DNA from: Acanthococcus lagerstroemiae
Lineage: Eukaryota > Arthropoda > Insecta > Hemiptera > Eriococcidae
DNA length: 64,000 nt
Reading direction: 5' to 3'
Assembly (NCBI GenBank): GCA_031841125.1
Contig: CM063108.1
Span: forward strand, 50,676,122 to 50,740,121
This document shows positions 1-12,300 of the stretch, one piece after another. The notes beneath the pieces were generated by a model. The model ran no database searches, was not told the origin of the DNA, and saw nothing but the letters and a program-made list of their open reading frames with translations. Each line of letters begins with the position of its first letter. The first letter of the stretch is position 1. The translations under genes were made by a program, and so were the position numbers.

Positions 1-709
1 CCGAACTCCCTCGATTAAGAAGGCTCATTGTCACTGCCATGTCATTGCATGCGATAGAATGAAAGAATTAGCAAATCCAAAGCCTCCAGAGACAAACCAA
101 AATTGGTCTATTTTTAGTTCACCTGAAAATTGCTAACTCAATAATTTTTCCTGGTTTTTCCATTCGTATTTTTTCCCCGTTCGATGTTTTATTTCGTGAT
201 TCTTTTATGTTTTCGTTCACAAGTTTTTCTTAATGTTCATGTATTATTTCTTCTGTTCCCTTTATTTTATATTTCGTGAAATGATTATTCGCTCAATGTC
301 TCTCTTTATTCGTGATTTCTGACATTCCTTTTCGTGCTAAAAATCACACCCTTTAGAAAGTACAATTTTTTGGGGGAGGATAAATGTAATTTTAGGTTCT
401 AATACACCCAAAGATAGCTGAAGAAATTCTACCGACCGCACAGTATGATTTTTGACACTACAAAATATTACACTTATGAGAGTGAACTTTTCGGTTATAA
501 AACGTGACTTTTTGCTAAATTTTGTGTTACCAAAATATCAGACCACTATACATCAGGTCAGTTCCATAATCGCGAGGTCTATCAGGTATGGATGAAGTGT
601 TGGTACACTAAGGAGTAGCGTGACGTCGTCAGATTCAAAAAAGCACCTTTTACACAGGTGACATGGAGGCTAAGACAACTTACCCCGTGGACAATTAACT
701 CCGGTCTCC
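1..709. other. No recognised feature
   Basis: AT-rich sequence with many stops in all frames. No gene, repeat end or RNA was recognised. Confidence 0.5.
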
Positions 710-2450
710 CCTACCTATTCGAATGCAGATTACAAATACGTAGGAAATTTATCAATGTCTCCTCTATCTCTTACATACATACACCTGTATTTACTTGAAC
801 TAGAAAACATGTAGACTTGTACACTGACAAATTACGTAAATATTTCGGGTAAATACAGAATAGTCTAGCTCAACGAGTAAAAACAAACACCCCGAAATCT
901 TGTCAGTTCATATAATATGGTCGTGATATTCATGTGACAGAAATGTATTTCAAAAAAAAAAACAAAAAAAAAACAGGTTTCCAACTACGCAGTTTAGACG
1001 ATTTATGAAGGACCTGTAGAGGACATTTTTAGGCAAATACATCAGTATGACAAGATTTTGGTTAGGTAAATAAGGGTTGAAACAGAATTTTGAATTTACA
1101 CATACGTTTCAATGCATACTACAAGTATGTAGCAAATTAATCAGTATATTTTCTGACTTTTATAAATGTACACAGCCTTGTATTTACTTGAAAAATAAAA
1201 TACATGCAGACAGCCAGATTTCTTGAACGTTGAACAAATACAAACAAAAACTAACAAAAAGAAATGTTTTTAAGTAAACAGAGACAGAAACAGATAACAA
1301 AGCGAAATAAAATACCGGGAAATTGCTTGGAAGAACCCAATGGGAGGGATTTAAACCCCCAGAAACCACCTCTTGCGTATTGCCTGACCTCAGTTATTCT
1401 ATAGGTATCGATATTTAATGCAGCGAAAATCGATACTATTGATACTGGTTTTTCCTCGATACTTTTAACATCACTAACTTCGATGAGTAAATTAAACAAA
1501 CATGACATGGAATTCATGCGACAGCATTGCCCAGATATCTTGTCAATTCATCTATGTCAGTGATATTCATGTAACATACACAGTTTATACGATTTATGAT
1601 GTGACTGTAGGAAAAATTTTCGGGTAAATACATCAATACAGTAAATGAGTTAGATAAATCAGGACTGCACTAAAATTTTGAATTTATCTACCTGTTCGAA
1701 TGCAAATTACAAATAAGAAGGGAATTTATCAATGTCTCCTCTATCTCTTACATACACCTATATTTACTTGCAGAAAACATGTACACGAACAGATTACGCA
1801 GACTTTTCGTGTAAATTCAGAATACCTAGTCTAGCTCGATGAGTCAAGACAAACACCCCAGAAATTTTGTCAATTCATCTATGCTCGTGACATTCATATG
1901 ACAGAAATGTATTGCAACAAAACATGTTTTCAACTATGTAGTTTAGACGGTTTACGAAGAATCTATAGAAAATATTTTCAGGCAAATACATCAATACGGG
2001 TAAGGTAAATAAAGACTGTGATACAATTTTGAATTTACTTAAGATATGTGCGCCAAATCTCTTCTGACTTTTACAAATGCACATACACTTGTATTTGCTT
2101 GAAAAATCGAAAACATGAAGACAGCCAGACTTTCTGAACGTGTGATGTAAATACAATATAGTCTAGTTCGATGAGCCAAAACAAACATGTCAGACATGTG
2201 AATTTATTTATTTGCGACAAAACATATTTTCAACTACGCAGTTCACACGATTCATGGCGTACGAAATATTTTAAAGCAAATACATCAGGACGACAAGAAA
2301 CGGGTAAGGTAAATAAGGATTGCAATAGAATTTTGAATTTACTATTTTGACGACAAATCAGGCATGTAGAATACGTGTCAGTATCTCTCAAAGAAATTGA
2401 GCATCTGTTCTTGAACAACCAGAATAATATGTTGACCCAGATGTAAGTTT
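710..2450. repeat. Degenerate higher-order tandem repeat
   Basis: The block near 712-780 (ATTCGAATGCAGATTACAAA followed by a long match through ATCAATGTCTCCTCTATCTC) recurs near 1690-1757. A second block around 1146-1240, including ACAGCCAGATTTCTTGAACG, recurs around 2057-2140. The larger period is therefore about 0.9-1.0 kb. Shorter internal echoes such as GCAAATACATCA followed by TTGAATTTAC occur near 1033/1090, 1624/1679, 1981/2030 and 2276/2335. No coding content was recognised in it. Confidence 0.7.
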
Positions 2451-3805
2451 GACATCATATACCTCAGGTAAAAAAGATTTCTATTTACGTCATTCAGTAC
2501 ATTAAGCATACGTGGTCGAATGAAATTTTGGGTTTTTATTCGAAAACGAGACTCTTGAGAAAATTTTTAGCCTATTCTACGCAGGTTGCACCTTACCACG
2601 GCATTTGAATAGCATGAAAATAACATTGTTTTATTTGTTCACATTCACCTAGTCTGAACAAATAAGAAAAATTAAACGTATCTTTCGAATGTATATACGG
2701 TGACCCCGTCAGAATGATATATCGCATCCTACTGAAATCTTCCTCAACTAAATTTGAATAGGACGGCCCTCTGAATCAACTTCTTGGGTTTTCTCGAGAA
2801 CAAGACATCCCAGCTGAAAGATGTTGATAAATTTCAACACATGAACGATATTACACCGCTTTTTCATTAATACCTCAGAAACTTCAAACACAGAGGGGTT
2901 CCAGATATACATACACACAACCCTTAAAAGTGGAAACGTAGAATTTAGCTAATCTTCTTCTGTTTTTGCCGAGTTTAGTTCCTTCAGGTCCGCATTCATT
3001 ACCATCATGATGAATATTTTCCTGAAACTCCTTCATCCCCTCGGATATCACATTCTTTTTTTTCCCCTTCTTATTTGCTCTCAACTCGAGCACTGGTATC
3101 CGCCCTTTCGTACAAAGTTTTCATGTACTGTCCTCCTGATATCCCTTATACATGAGCTTCTAGTTGGTTTTGAGATTTTGAGCCTGAAAAATAGAAGAAA
3201 CTTGGCAAATCTAATATTTCTAAGGAATATTCTCAACACTAGAACATAACGTCCCACGATTTTAGCAAGTATTCGGTTTAGCGTTCCTTCCTTTCATGGA
3301 AGTAATTCAGACTTATTTGATACGGAGGAATTTCGTCATCAGGGATACGAAAAACCCTAGCCATACGTCCCACCACACACAAAAAGCCCTGTATAATAGT
3401 GTTAGTCGTAGTGACTCTAAGATTGACTATTTTACACGTCTAGAAGACAGTACATCGGCTCTGTTAGCAAGGTACTGCAACAGATGTAGGATGGCGGTCC
3501 GTTTCCATTGTAGTGCTACCATTTGAGGTTATCTAGTATACTCGTACACCCCTTGGCAATTAAAACCCTCAGTTTCTGGGCCCCTCTGTAATAACCTTGG
3601 ACCCTCTCCGCAGCCGATCCCATATGTCTGTTCCGATGCCAACCTCTCCCCCTCTATAGTTTAGTTTTTGTTTTTTCTTCTGTTTTCTCATTCTGTAAAA
3701 CTGTCAAATCTTCCCCTCACCATTATTAGGACCTTCGAGCACCTGTCGAGGGGCGGGGGGAGAGCGGCACAAATGATGTAGTAGTAATAATAACAATAAT
3801 AATAA
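2451..3805. other. Unassigned intergenic DNA with short repeat remnants
   Basis: Mostly unassigned. A short piece near 3068-3110 (TTTGCTCTCAACTCGAGCAC then CCGCCCTTTCG) matches the tail part of the SINE family at 3806. Around 3715-3805 a LINE-like tail (CATTATTAGGACCTTCGAGC, then a GC-rich stretch) ends in an (AAT)n microsatellite, as LINE 3' ends often do. Confidence 0.45.
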
Positions 3806-4031
3806 TCTTCTCTTCTTTTAATTGGTTCTCCGCCCGAGTCCTGGAATCCGCCCTTTCGAGCATTACTTCAGAGACGTCGGGGAGGCTGTTAGGGCTGTCT
3901 TAGCCCTCTTCCCTTCTGGCCGAAAAACCGGCCTAGGTCGAAAATTCTGGCGAGTTGCTACGTCGGCTCGAACCAGGGACCTCCGGATTCTGAGACCAAC
4001 GGGCTATCTACTCGGCCAACCAGACCTCTAA
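3806..4031 (-). repeat. tRNA-derived SINE, family S, copy 1
   Basis: Read on the minus strand, the element starts with a tRNA-like head: an A-box-like TGGCCGAGTAGA and a B box GGTTCGAGCC spaced as in a polymerase III promoter. A body follows (containing CCTAGGCCGGTTTTTCGGCC) and then a tail with AATGCTCGAAAGGGCGGATT, ending in an A-rich AAAAGAAGAGAAG. The same body and tail recur at 26100, 27108 and 36771, so this is a dispersed family and not a functional tRNA. Flanks are (AAT)n-like and obscure the target-site duplication. Confidence 0.8.
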
Positions 4032-5349
4032 TAAAAATATTAATATTAATCATAATATTTCACAATATTGAAATATACAATTTACACTGTTTCTAGACAT
4101 TATATCCCGTGTCGATTCCAAATATGAATTTGAAATTACGATTAAACTGCTTTTCACCATCGAATGCCCGTTATTAAAATTCCTTTTGCGTGGGTGAGGG
4201 GAGTAATTTTAATTTCAAACTGAAATTCCAAACTGAGATCTAAGAACCTTACATTTTTTGGTAGACAAAAGTGTGAAACTTGGGCATTGCGAGTATTTAA
4301 GGACCATTTACGCAAGACAAACTAGCTGTATCAAAATTTGAAGGCTAGATTCGTAATCTGCATACAAAATTGGTTTAGAGCTATATTCTACTGTCCACAT
4401 TATATAATATTTATAAATCGTAAATTCTTACAAATTTTAAAAATTCTCTTGAAGAAAAAGTTATTTGACAACTTTTACAATTGTTAGGGTGGATAGTGGG
4501 CTAGTACACGTAATTAATTCAGATTATTAAAGTGCGGCACTCGTTACTCATTGCTTGAGCGAAAATTCAATCACCGATGGGACAGAATAAGGGGGTGATG
4601 AAAAAGCTATAATAAGTGATAATAAAAGTATAAGTAGTACCAAACTGAATAAGTTACACTTGTTATAAAAAGACAGGACCATTTCAAATATATTAAAGTT
4701 TCAACTGATCCCTAGACAACACTTAATTCGAAAGGAATAGAAGAGCTTTGAAGGTTTTGAGAGAATGGTAACTAATCCACAAAGTTTGAATGAATCTGGT
4801 GACCAAGTTTCAAAATTAGGATGATTTGACACGGAATGACCCAAGAAATGTAGCAACCATATCTTTCTGTTATTTATTTATTTCGTTTTTACAGTGGTAT
4901 AAAAGCACGAAGGCAACGAGGGTAGCTGCTCCCAAGTCTGACTATACGGTTCAAAGGGGTTGGACAAGAAGCGATGAGTTCGAACAACGAATACGGATGC
5001 CACAGTTGCAACAGGAATGTTTGCACTGTGGGTAAGAAAAATTTGTTAGACAGAAGTATGTAAACGGCGCGAAAATTTGCGAATCAAATGGATGGGAAGG
5101 GAACTAAAAAATATGAAATGTTTATCCATAATGACTTAGGAATATTGTTATAAATCGATAGTAATTGACGACAACATCTAAGGCATGTTTGCCGAACTGC
5201 ACAGTTAGCGCAAGATATTATGACAGAATAAAATATCTTATGTACATTAGTACGAATATCGATGGGTTGAATGTGTATTCAATCCTACAGAATTGGAGTA
5301 TACACTGAATTGAAATAGTAGGAGTGCGTCTATTCGGTATTAGAAAACG
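4032..5349. other. Unassigned AT-rich upstream region of the gelsolin-like gene
   Basis: No coding remnant or inverted-repeat element was recognised. It would hold distal regulatory sequence of the gene that begins at 5448, but no specific site can be supported beyond the promoter candidate listed separately. Confidence 0.4.
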
Positions 5350-5386
5350 TATTTAAGTGACATGTAACTTCTGAATCTAGCAGTAT
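5350..5386 (+). promoter_or_regulatory. Candidate core promoter of the gelsolin-like gene
   Basis: A TATA-like TATTTAAG at 5350-5357 lies about 30 bases before an initiator-like GCAGTAT near 5380-5386. The coding start follows about 65 bases further on at 5448. The spacing suits an arthropod TATA plus initiator promoter, but both motifs are weak and there is no transcript evidence. Confidence 0.3.
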
Positions 5387-5447
5387 AATCCGCAGATATG
5401 AGCTGAATTTCACGCGTATTTATGCGAACTGTTAAAATTTAGAAATC

Positions 5448-6378
5448 ATGAAATACACACTTCTCCTACTTTCTCTATTCTACACATCTTCCACGCCTAC
5501 GCCTGTTGGTGAGGGTGCTGATGGTGATGGCTATGTTCCTGATGGTTTTGGTATAAAACTTGTTTGGCAGTACGAACTAAAAGTGTGGGAATTCGTGCCT
5601 GTAAGTACCAGTCAGTATTCATTTTCAAGTATTTTAGCAATTTTAATAATTTATAATCACCTCAAGTACTGTCATACGCATTCATTTTTTTCACTTTACA
5701 GAACGACAGCGGTAATGGACTGGAACAGGCTTCAATAATTCCTGTTCCCGATTATGTTTACTTTGAGAGCACGGAAACGTACTTGATTTTATTCGTAAGT
5801 ATGATAAAGAACTTTCAAATTTGATTTGTACGCTATTATGAATAAAAGGGTCCAAAAATAATGAAAATCAAACACAAAAGACATTACTTTTTACAAAATA
5901 AGGAAACAGAAATCGTGTACCATATTCCGTCACCTGATTTTCATTATGGTCCTTGGACATTTCCCATAATAGTGTCCGTTCACAAACTCATCACACATCG
6001 TTACCCGGTATTCTGGAATCCCCTTTCTAAAATTAATTTAATATTCATATTTTGCAGACGTTTTGGGAGAATGGCGAGCTAAAATCGGATATTAGCTACT
6101 GGGTGGGATCGAAAGCATCGAAAGTAAGTTTACACGCGCTGGATTTAATTCAACAAGCAGTTCGATGATTGTTTTTCTAGTCGGACATGTACTCATTTAC
6201 GCACGTGTAAAAGTACAATTAACTATTGTCCTTCAAAATCTTGATTAGGAGAAAAGAGATGCTGCGTGCAGATTTGCCGCCCGACTGGACTGCAGGCTTA
6301 ACCGGATACCCAGAGTTCGCCGAGAAATGGAGTTTTCCGAGACTGATTTATTTAAATCACAATTCAGATTGTTAAAAG
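5448..6378 (+). CDS. Gelsolin-like gene, exons 1-4 (signal peptide and repeat 1)
   Basis: Exon 1 (51 codons) gives the signal peptide, an acidic GEGADGDG stretch and the KLVWQYELKVWEFVP strand that begins a gelsolin repeat. Exon 2 (31 codons) gives EQASIIPVPDYVYF and TETYLILF. Exon 3 (22 codons) gives the WENGELKSDISYWVG core. Exon 4 (43 codons plus 1 nt) gives the long helix AACRFAARLDCRLNRI and the ETDLFKSQFRLLK end. Donors are GTAAGT three times and GTAAAT once; introns of 101, 263 and 125 bases are short. The start is the first ATG, preceded by AAATC. Confidence 0.87.
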
Positions 6379-9300
6379 GTAAATACTGTTCGTGATAAAG
6401 CTATCTAAGGTATCTTTAGACCAATTAGACGGACAAGAAGTTCGTACACGTGCTGACAGGGATGAAATGACATAACAGGTTCATTTCGGTACCCTGCTAT
6501 GTTATGTGTTTTTATACCACTTCAGTTATGCTACCTGTATAATATATCTTCTACTATATTGAAGTGTAGGTTTGTCTGCTTGTTTGTTTGAGGTCGGCGG
6601 GTGAACCATAAGAACAGGGGGGGGGTGTACTTTCGGGATGTGCTCGTAAAACCGGAATCGGTCTTGGGCTATAAAATGGCAGAAAAGCTCATTCAAGTTC
6701 AGAGCACCCGAAAAAAAAAATGTATCGTTCAGTTTAAGTTCAATTCATTGCACAAACAATATCGTTCACGTTCAGTTCACTTTAGAGAATAGCTCATTCA
6801 AGTTTTCGTTCAGTTCATTTCGCAGGATAGCTCATTCAGGTTCACGTTTAGTTCACTTCTCTGGTTCACTCCCGTTCACTTTCACGCTAATTAAGTAAGT
6901 GGTTGAAGAAGTGGGTAGAAAAAAAAAAAAAAAAGTTATACCAAAAAGTGCGTGTTTGGAAAGCGCGCGTTCAAATATTTCAATATTCGTTGCTAGTTCT
7001 AAACGATGACTCGTATCATTTTTTAGCCCGCTCTATGAGGAAGTTGTGGCACAAAAATACCGTAACATGGTTCACAAAACTGCAAATTTCTGACGTGATG
7101 CGAACAGACATGGGCAAAATCAAGGAGCAAATGATGAAAAATCATGGTCTTACGAGTATAATCATTCTAAAATCATTCAAAAAACAAATTTACACAACAA
7201 AAATTCTGAAAGAATGATTTGAGACTGTGTTAGACACGTTAATGCCAGTGTATTAACGCACTAGAACTGCTTAAAACTCTGTTACGCTACCTATATGACT
7301 GGTTAAGCGCCCTAAAACTGAATTAAGGCTGCAGAAGAATCCTTTAGATTTACAATTATGTCTCTTAGTGCCTCTTAAAGCTCTGTTAAAACTTCCTAAG
7401 ACTGTGTTAAAGTGTTTTACGGCTCGTGAAGGCTACGATAAGACTCTTTAGAATTCCTTTGAGACTGTGTTGCACCCAATTTCAAATAAAAAGTACAAGT
7501 GCCTACTCTGAGTATTCAGCAAAATTTCAATTTTCATTGGATATGAGCAAACTTTAGATATGTTATCTAGAAAATTCAATAGCGTGTCTCACAACCTGAT
7601 ACTAGGCTCTTTTGTTTTTGATCACGAAATTGGTTCTTCGCAGGACAAAACAAAAAGATCTTCAAGTGAGAAGGTACAGTTTTTTTCACGTGAAAAAGTT
7701 ATCACTCCCTAAAAAGAAAAGCTTGAATTCACAATAAGCTTTGGAATCTTAAACAAAAAGGTGCCCACCAAAATATGGAAATATAGGTTTTTTGGATTGT
7801 GGATTTCAAATATTGCATCTGATTTTTAATCTGGACCTGTTTTGAAACCAAAACCCGAATCTCCCAGAAAGAGTTAATATTAAACTAACTTGAGGAATTG
7901 AACAAAAGTTTCGAAGTATGATTTTTTTGGGTTGCCAAGTTCGAACTTAGCCTGAGATTTTTCATTCGGCCCCGATGCGAATCACAAATTCAGCATTGTT
8001 TCCAAATGGCAAAATTGCCTTGGATTTAAATATTTTCTAATATCGCAAATTTTGACCCCTACAAGCTAAATTCCTTCTTGAAGAGAGACAGGGGTCAATT
8101 TGACTTATGTAATTGGTACGTTAGGAAAACCATAAACGAGGTGTGAACCTGTCGTCTTCGCTCATAGAGGGTGTTTCACGAAATAAACCTCACCCCCTTT
8201 CGTTTTTCAGTCGTAAAGTTAGATCTTCATGGGACCAAAATGAATCTTCGGGAAAACCGAGAAACACAAACATCTAAAAATCAAAACCTAAAACGATAAA
8301 TGGCAAAAATTTACAAACAAAAAATTATCAAAGCAACTCGAGAAAACAAAACAGTACAAGAAAAAAAATCAAGACTAATGAGACGGAACCATGACTAAAT
8401 TTTAGTAGTGCTCGAAGTTATTGTTTCATTTACTTCGCGGCTGACTGTTGGGCTTGATAGCGCATTTACGGGGAATTGAGTATGCAATTTCATACGCAGT
8501 CAAGTGGAAATAGGTGTATAAACTGATGATCCTCTTCCATCTCCTACACAACACGCGAAGCTGGGTCAACACGTGGTGAACGAGAACTTCTTCAAGTTAA
8601 AAGTGTCTACTTTTTTTGGCGAAAAAGTTTTCTCACCTTGAAAAAAAGGACTCGAATATACCACCAACTTTGGAATCTTGAACGGAAAGGTATCAAATAA
8701 AACCAGCCCAGATTTGGGTTCAAAATCTAAATTTAGGACACAAATAGAGTAAAATTAAATTGGCTTGAAAATTTTCCACAGGGTGAACCAGGTTTTCTTG
8801 GGTCAATGATTCCCATTATTGCATCAAATTTCCGATCCGGACCCGATTTGGGCCCAATAATTAAAATATTGGACAAAGAGGGGTCTAATACAGGTTGGGG
8901 GAAAATTTTGCAAAGTTACTAACTATGCTAAAAACTTTTTTGAATGAATCTCTCCATCCCTTCTTCCGGTGTGTCCCTGCAGCGGTAGAAATGCTGAATG
9001 TGCACACCCGTTCGCAAAGACTAGGACCGTCATTATTACAATGAAAATACCAGCATGATATGCGCAGATTATGGCCGAAACAATCCAATTTTCTTCTTAT
9101 TGAGGTGTCAATGAAAATAATAGTCATTTCGGAATGAAGTGTCTTCATTTCACTGACGTATAGCACAGATGTATTGCAAAACGTTTTCAAATGCCACCCC
9201 ACCCATCGGTACTTTACAATTATAGAAATTTTTTCGAATGGGAATTTTACTTTATGAAAAGAAAATATTGCTAGCTGAACCTTAGGAAATTGAAGTCGCC

Positions 9301-12300
9301 GCTTCGTTTCCAAATGAACTATGTATTAACTAAGGTGTCCCGCAAAGATACTTACACCAGCTTAGTCTGAACTCTTCAATAATGCACGATCATAAATTCG
9401 TACATTGAAATACAAATATGTTTGTCTGATGCAGATAGAGGTGTAAGGCTGTACATATTGAAGGGCCAGAAGATTATCCGGATTGCTGAGGTATTTATTC
9501 AAAACAATACACACTTTTATAACTAAATAGCCGATGCCTCAGGTAGAAGGTACCTAATCGTAATTTCAAATCTTATGCGATGAATAATGTTGTGTTCATA
9601 GTTGAAACCAGAACTACGATCGCTTAACAAAATTGATACATTCGTTGTGGAGTCAAAAACTGATATACTCATCCTGAAAGGAGAAGAATACAACAAAGTT
9701 CCACAAATATCACAACTTGCGGAAGCATTAACTCAGCGTCTTCAAAAAGACAAAAATAAAGGATCAATATTTGAAATCCGTAAATAAATATCGTAATATT
9801 TTACCAAATTTTTTGCTTACTTCGTATAATTTTATACGATCTCGTCCTTGCCTACTTAGATCATAGTCGAGATTATAAATACCTACATGAGCTAATATTG
9901 TAATTTCAATGATAGACCGATTAAGAGAGGACGGCGGTGATCATACGAAGGAATTCCTTGACTTACTGCGGGTAGGACCTGGCTATATTTCTGTTATTCC
10001 ATCTACAGCACCAACTCCAGCAGAATTCGAAGATGACATAAACGTAAGCGAAATAAAATGCCAGACTTGGGCATGTTTATATTCAAAGTTTTTTTTTTTT
10101 TTTTCTTTCTTCCAGCAAACTGAAAGAATGAAAGAGTCAGGTTTTCTCTAAATGAACGACGACATGAAAGGCGTTCAAATTTATTGAACGAAAAAAAATG
10201 AAAAAGCCATTCATTTTTACCATGGAGTATTCTTCCCTGGAGCTGCATCTCCACCATCAAAATTATGATCGCAACGCGCAAAGTAAATAATAATTCCGAG
10301 TATAAGAAGTCTCCCATTCGGATCTCCGGGCAGAGACTACCTAGTGAGAAACTATCAGAATTGAGAATAGGGATATGGAATGAAAAGATACTGAATGAGG
10401 TAGGCAATTCAGAAAACTTAAAAAAAAAATGAAAAAATGAAAATTAGAAATAATAGGAATTAGTAAAGTGAGATGGCCAGAAGAAAATGAATTTTGGACG
10501 CGGAAGTATAACAACAGCAAAAACAGGGTAAGTAGGCGTAGGTATAATTATGAACAAGACGGTAGAGAAGAGAGTGCAAAGTTATACTGAACATAGTGAG
10601 CGAATATTCATAGTGAAAATTTTAGCACAACAAATATCTTCAGTGATAGTCTAAGTTTATATGCCAACAAAAAGTTGTAGTGAAGAAGAAGTAGGAAAAA
10701 TATAAATTAGTTATTGAGAAAACTCTCTTTAAAATCAAGAGGCAAGATAATACCGCTTGGAAAAGTTCAGGAGATGAAAGAGGACATCACATAGACTATA
10801 TTACGATCAGAAGTTATAAAAATAAAATACTGGATTGTAAGACATACCCAGGATCCGATGTAAATAGTGACTATAATTTAATAGCAATCAAATGTATATT
10901 TAAATTTAAAATGATGAATAAGAAGAAAGCACAAACAAAATGGAATTTGGAGTTATTGAAAGACGTAAAGAAAACAGAAGAATATCAAGGAAAACTAACG
11001 AAAGAACTTTGTAAATTTGTAAATTAAAGGAAGGAAATGACACTGAAAGGGAGTGGACCGCACTAAAAAAAAGCAATAAATCTGGCAGCAAGGAAGAAAA
11101 CATAAATAATAGAAAGGAGAAAACCATGGAAGAAAAGTGAAATATAAGAGTTAATAGACGAAAGAAGGAAGTATCAACAAGTCACTGATTGAGGAAGTAA
11201 GAAACAATTTGAGGTCGTAAGAAATCATATGTGACCAGGAATCATGAAAAAGGCTTCTGATGTCAAAACATATTTCACTTCCTCGACTATTCTTATAGAA
11301 AGAATCCGGGTCTTTCGAATGAAACAAAATCGCAGCTTCCTATCTTCATTAGTTTTTCCACAAATCATCGCATTCAAAAATTACGTCAAAAGTTTAAAAA
11401 CATCGATTTACATGGCGGCAAAACTTAATAAACATTAGGGTACCTTTCTCAGTTAATGTTTTTGCTAATTTTGTAGAACTATTTATGTTAAATATTTTTA
11501 CGATTGTCGAAATTCCAGATACCCCGAAGTATTTCTCTCTTCACTAATTTGTTTACCGCGCTGAGTTCTATCTTATTTTTGATTGCTTCTTGAGACTTTT
11601 TATTCAAGTTTTCTCTTTCGTGTTTTCCGAGAGCTTGTCGTCAGTTTTTATATTATTTCTGCAGGTCCCTACTTCCCTGATTGTATACAGAATAGTCTCC
11701 TCTAGTATGTTCTACATACTTCGGGTTTTTACAGAATTTCCAAAATTTCTCTGCTTTAACTCGTTCGCCAAAATTTCATTTGCGATTTTGTATTTATGCA
11801 CTGGGATTATTAGTTTTTTCCTTGTTTGTTTGTGGTTACCGAAGTATGGGTTTAGTGGTATTTTGAGAGATGCCTTTTCCGCTCTGTGGTCCGGGGAGAA
11901 GCCGAGATTACAAAGGCTGTCCAATAAGTTTTGTCAGTAGTGCAATTGTGGCGCTCCTCCTATGCGGTAAATCAAATAACTAATGTCACAGGCGTGTTGC
12001 TCACTCTATTTTACCTTAAGATCGATATTTTGTTTCGTGGTAATATCGTTCACCGTATTCGAAAAAAATGTATTCGTGAATTATAATTGATATTGCCCTG
12101 TCAAATTTTATGATGGAAAATTCGGAAATGAAATTTTGTCATGCGATTGATTTTTGTGTTCATCTTGGGAAATCTGCGCCAGAAACGATTTCCCATGTTA
12201 GATCAGCATATGTTGAAGACTGCGTAAATGAAAGAACGATATTTCAATGGTCTCAAAAAATTTTTAATGGCCTTACGTCCGCTGCGGACCGTCCACGATC

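Noticed and set aside
8885..9313. Missing exon of the gelsolin-like gene
   Set aside because: It lies on the opposite strand and its product has no gelsolin pattern.
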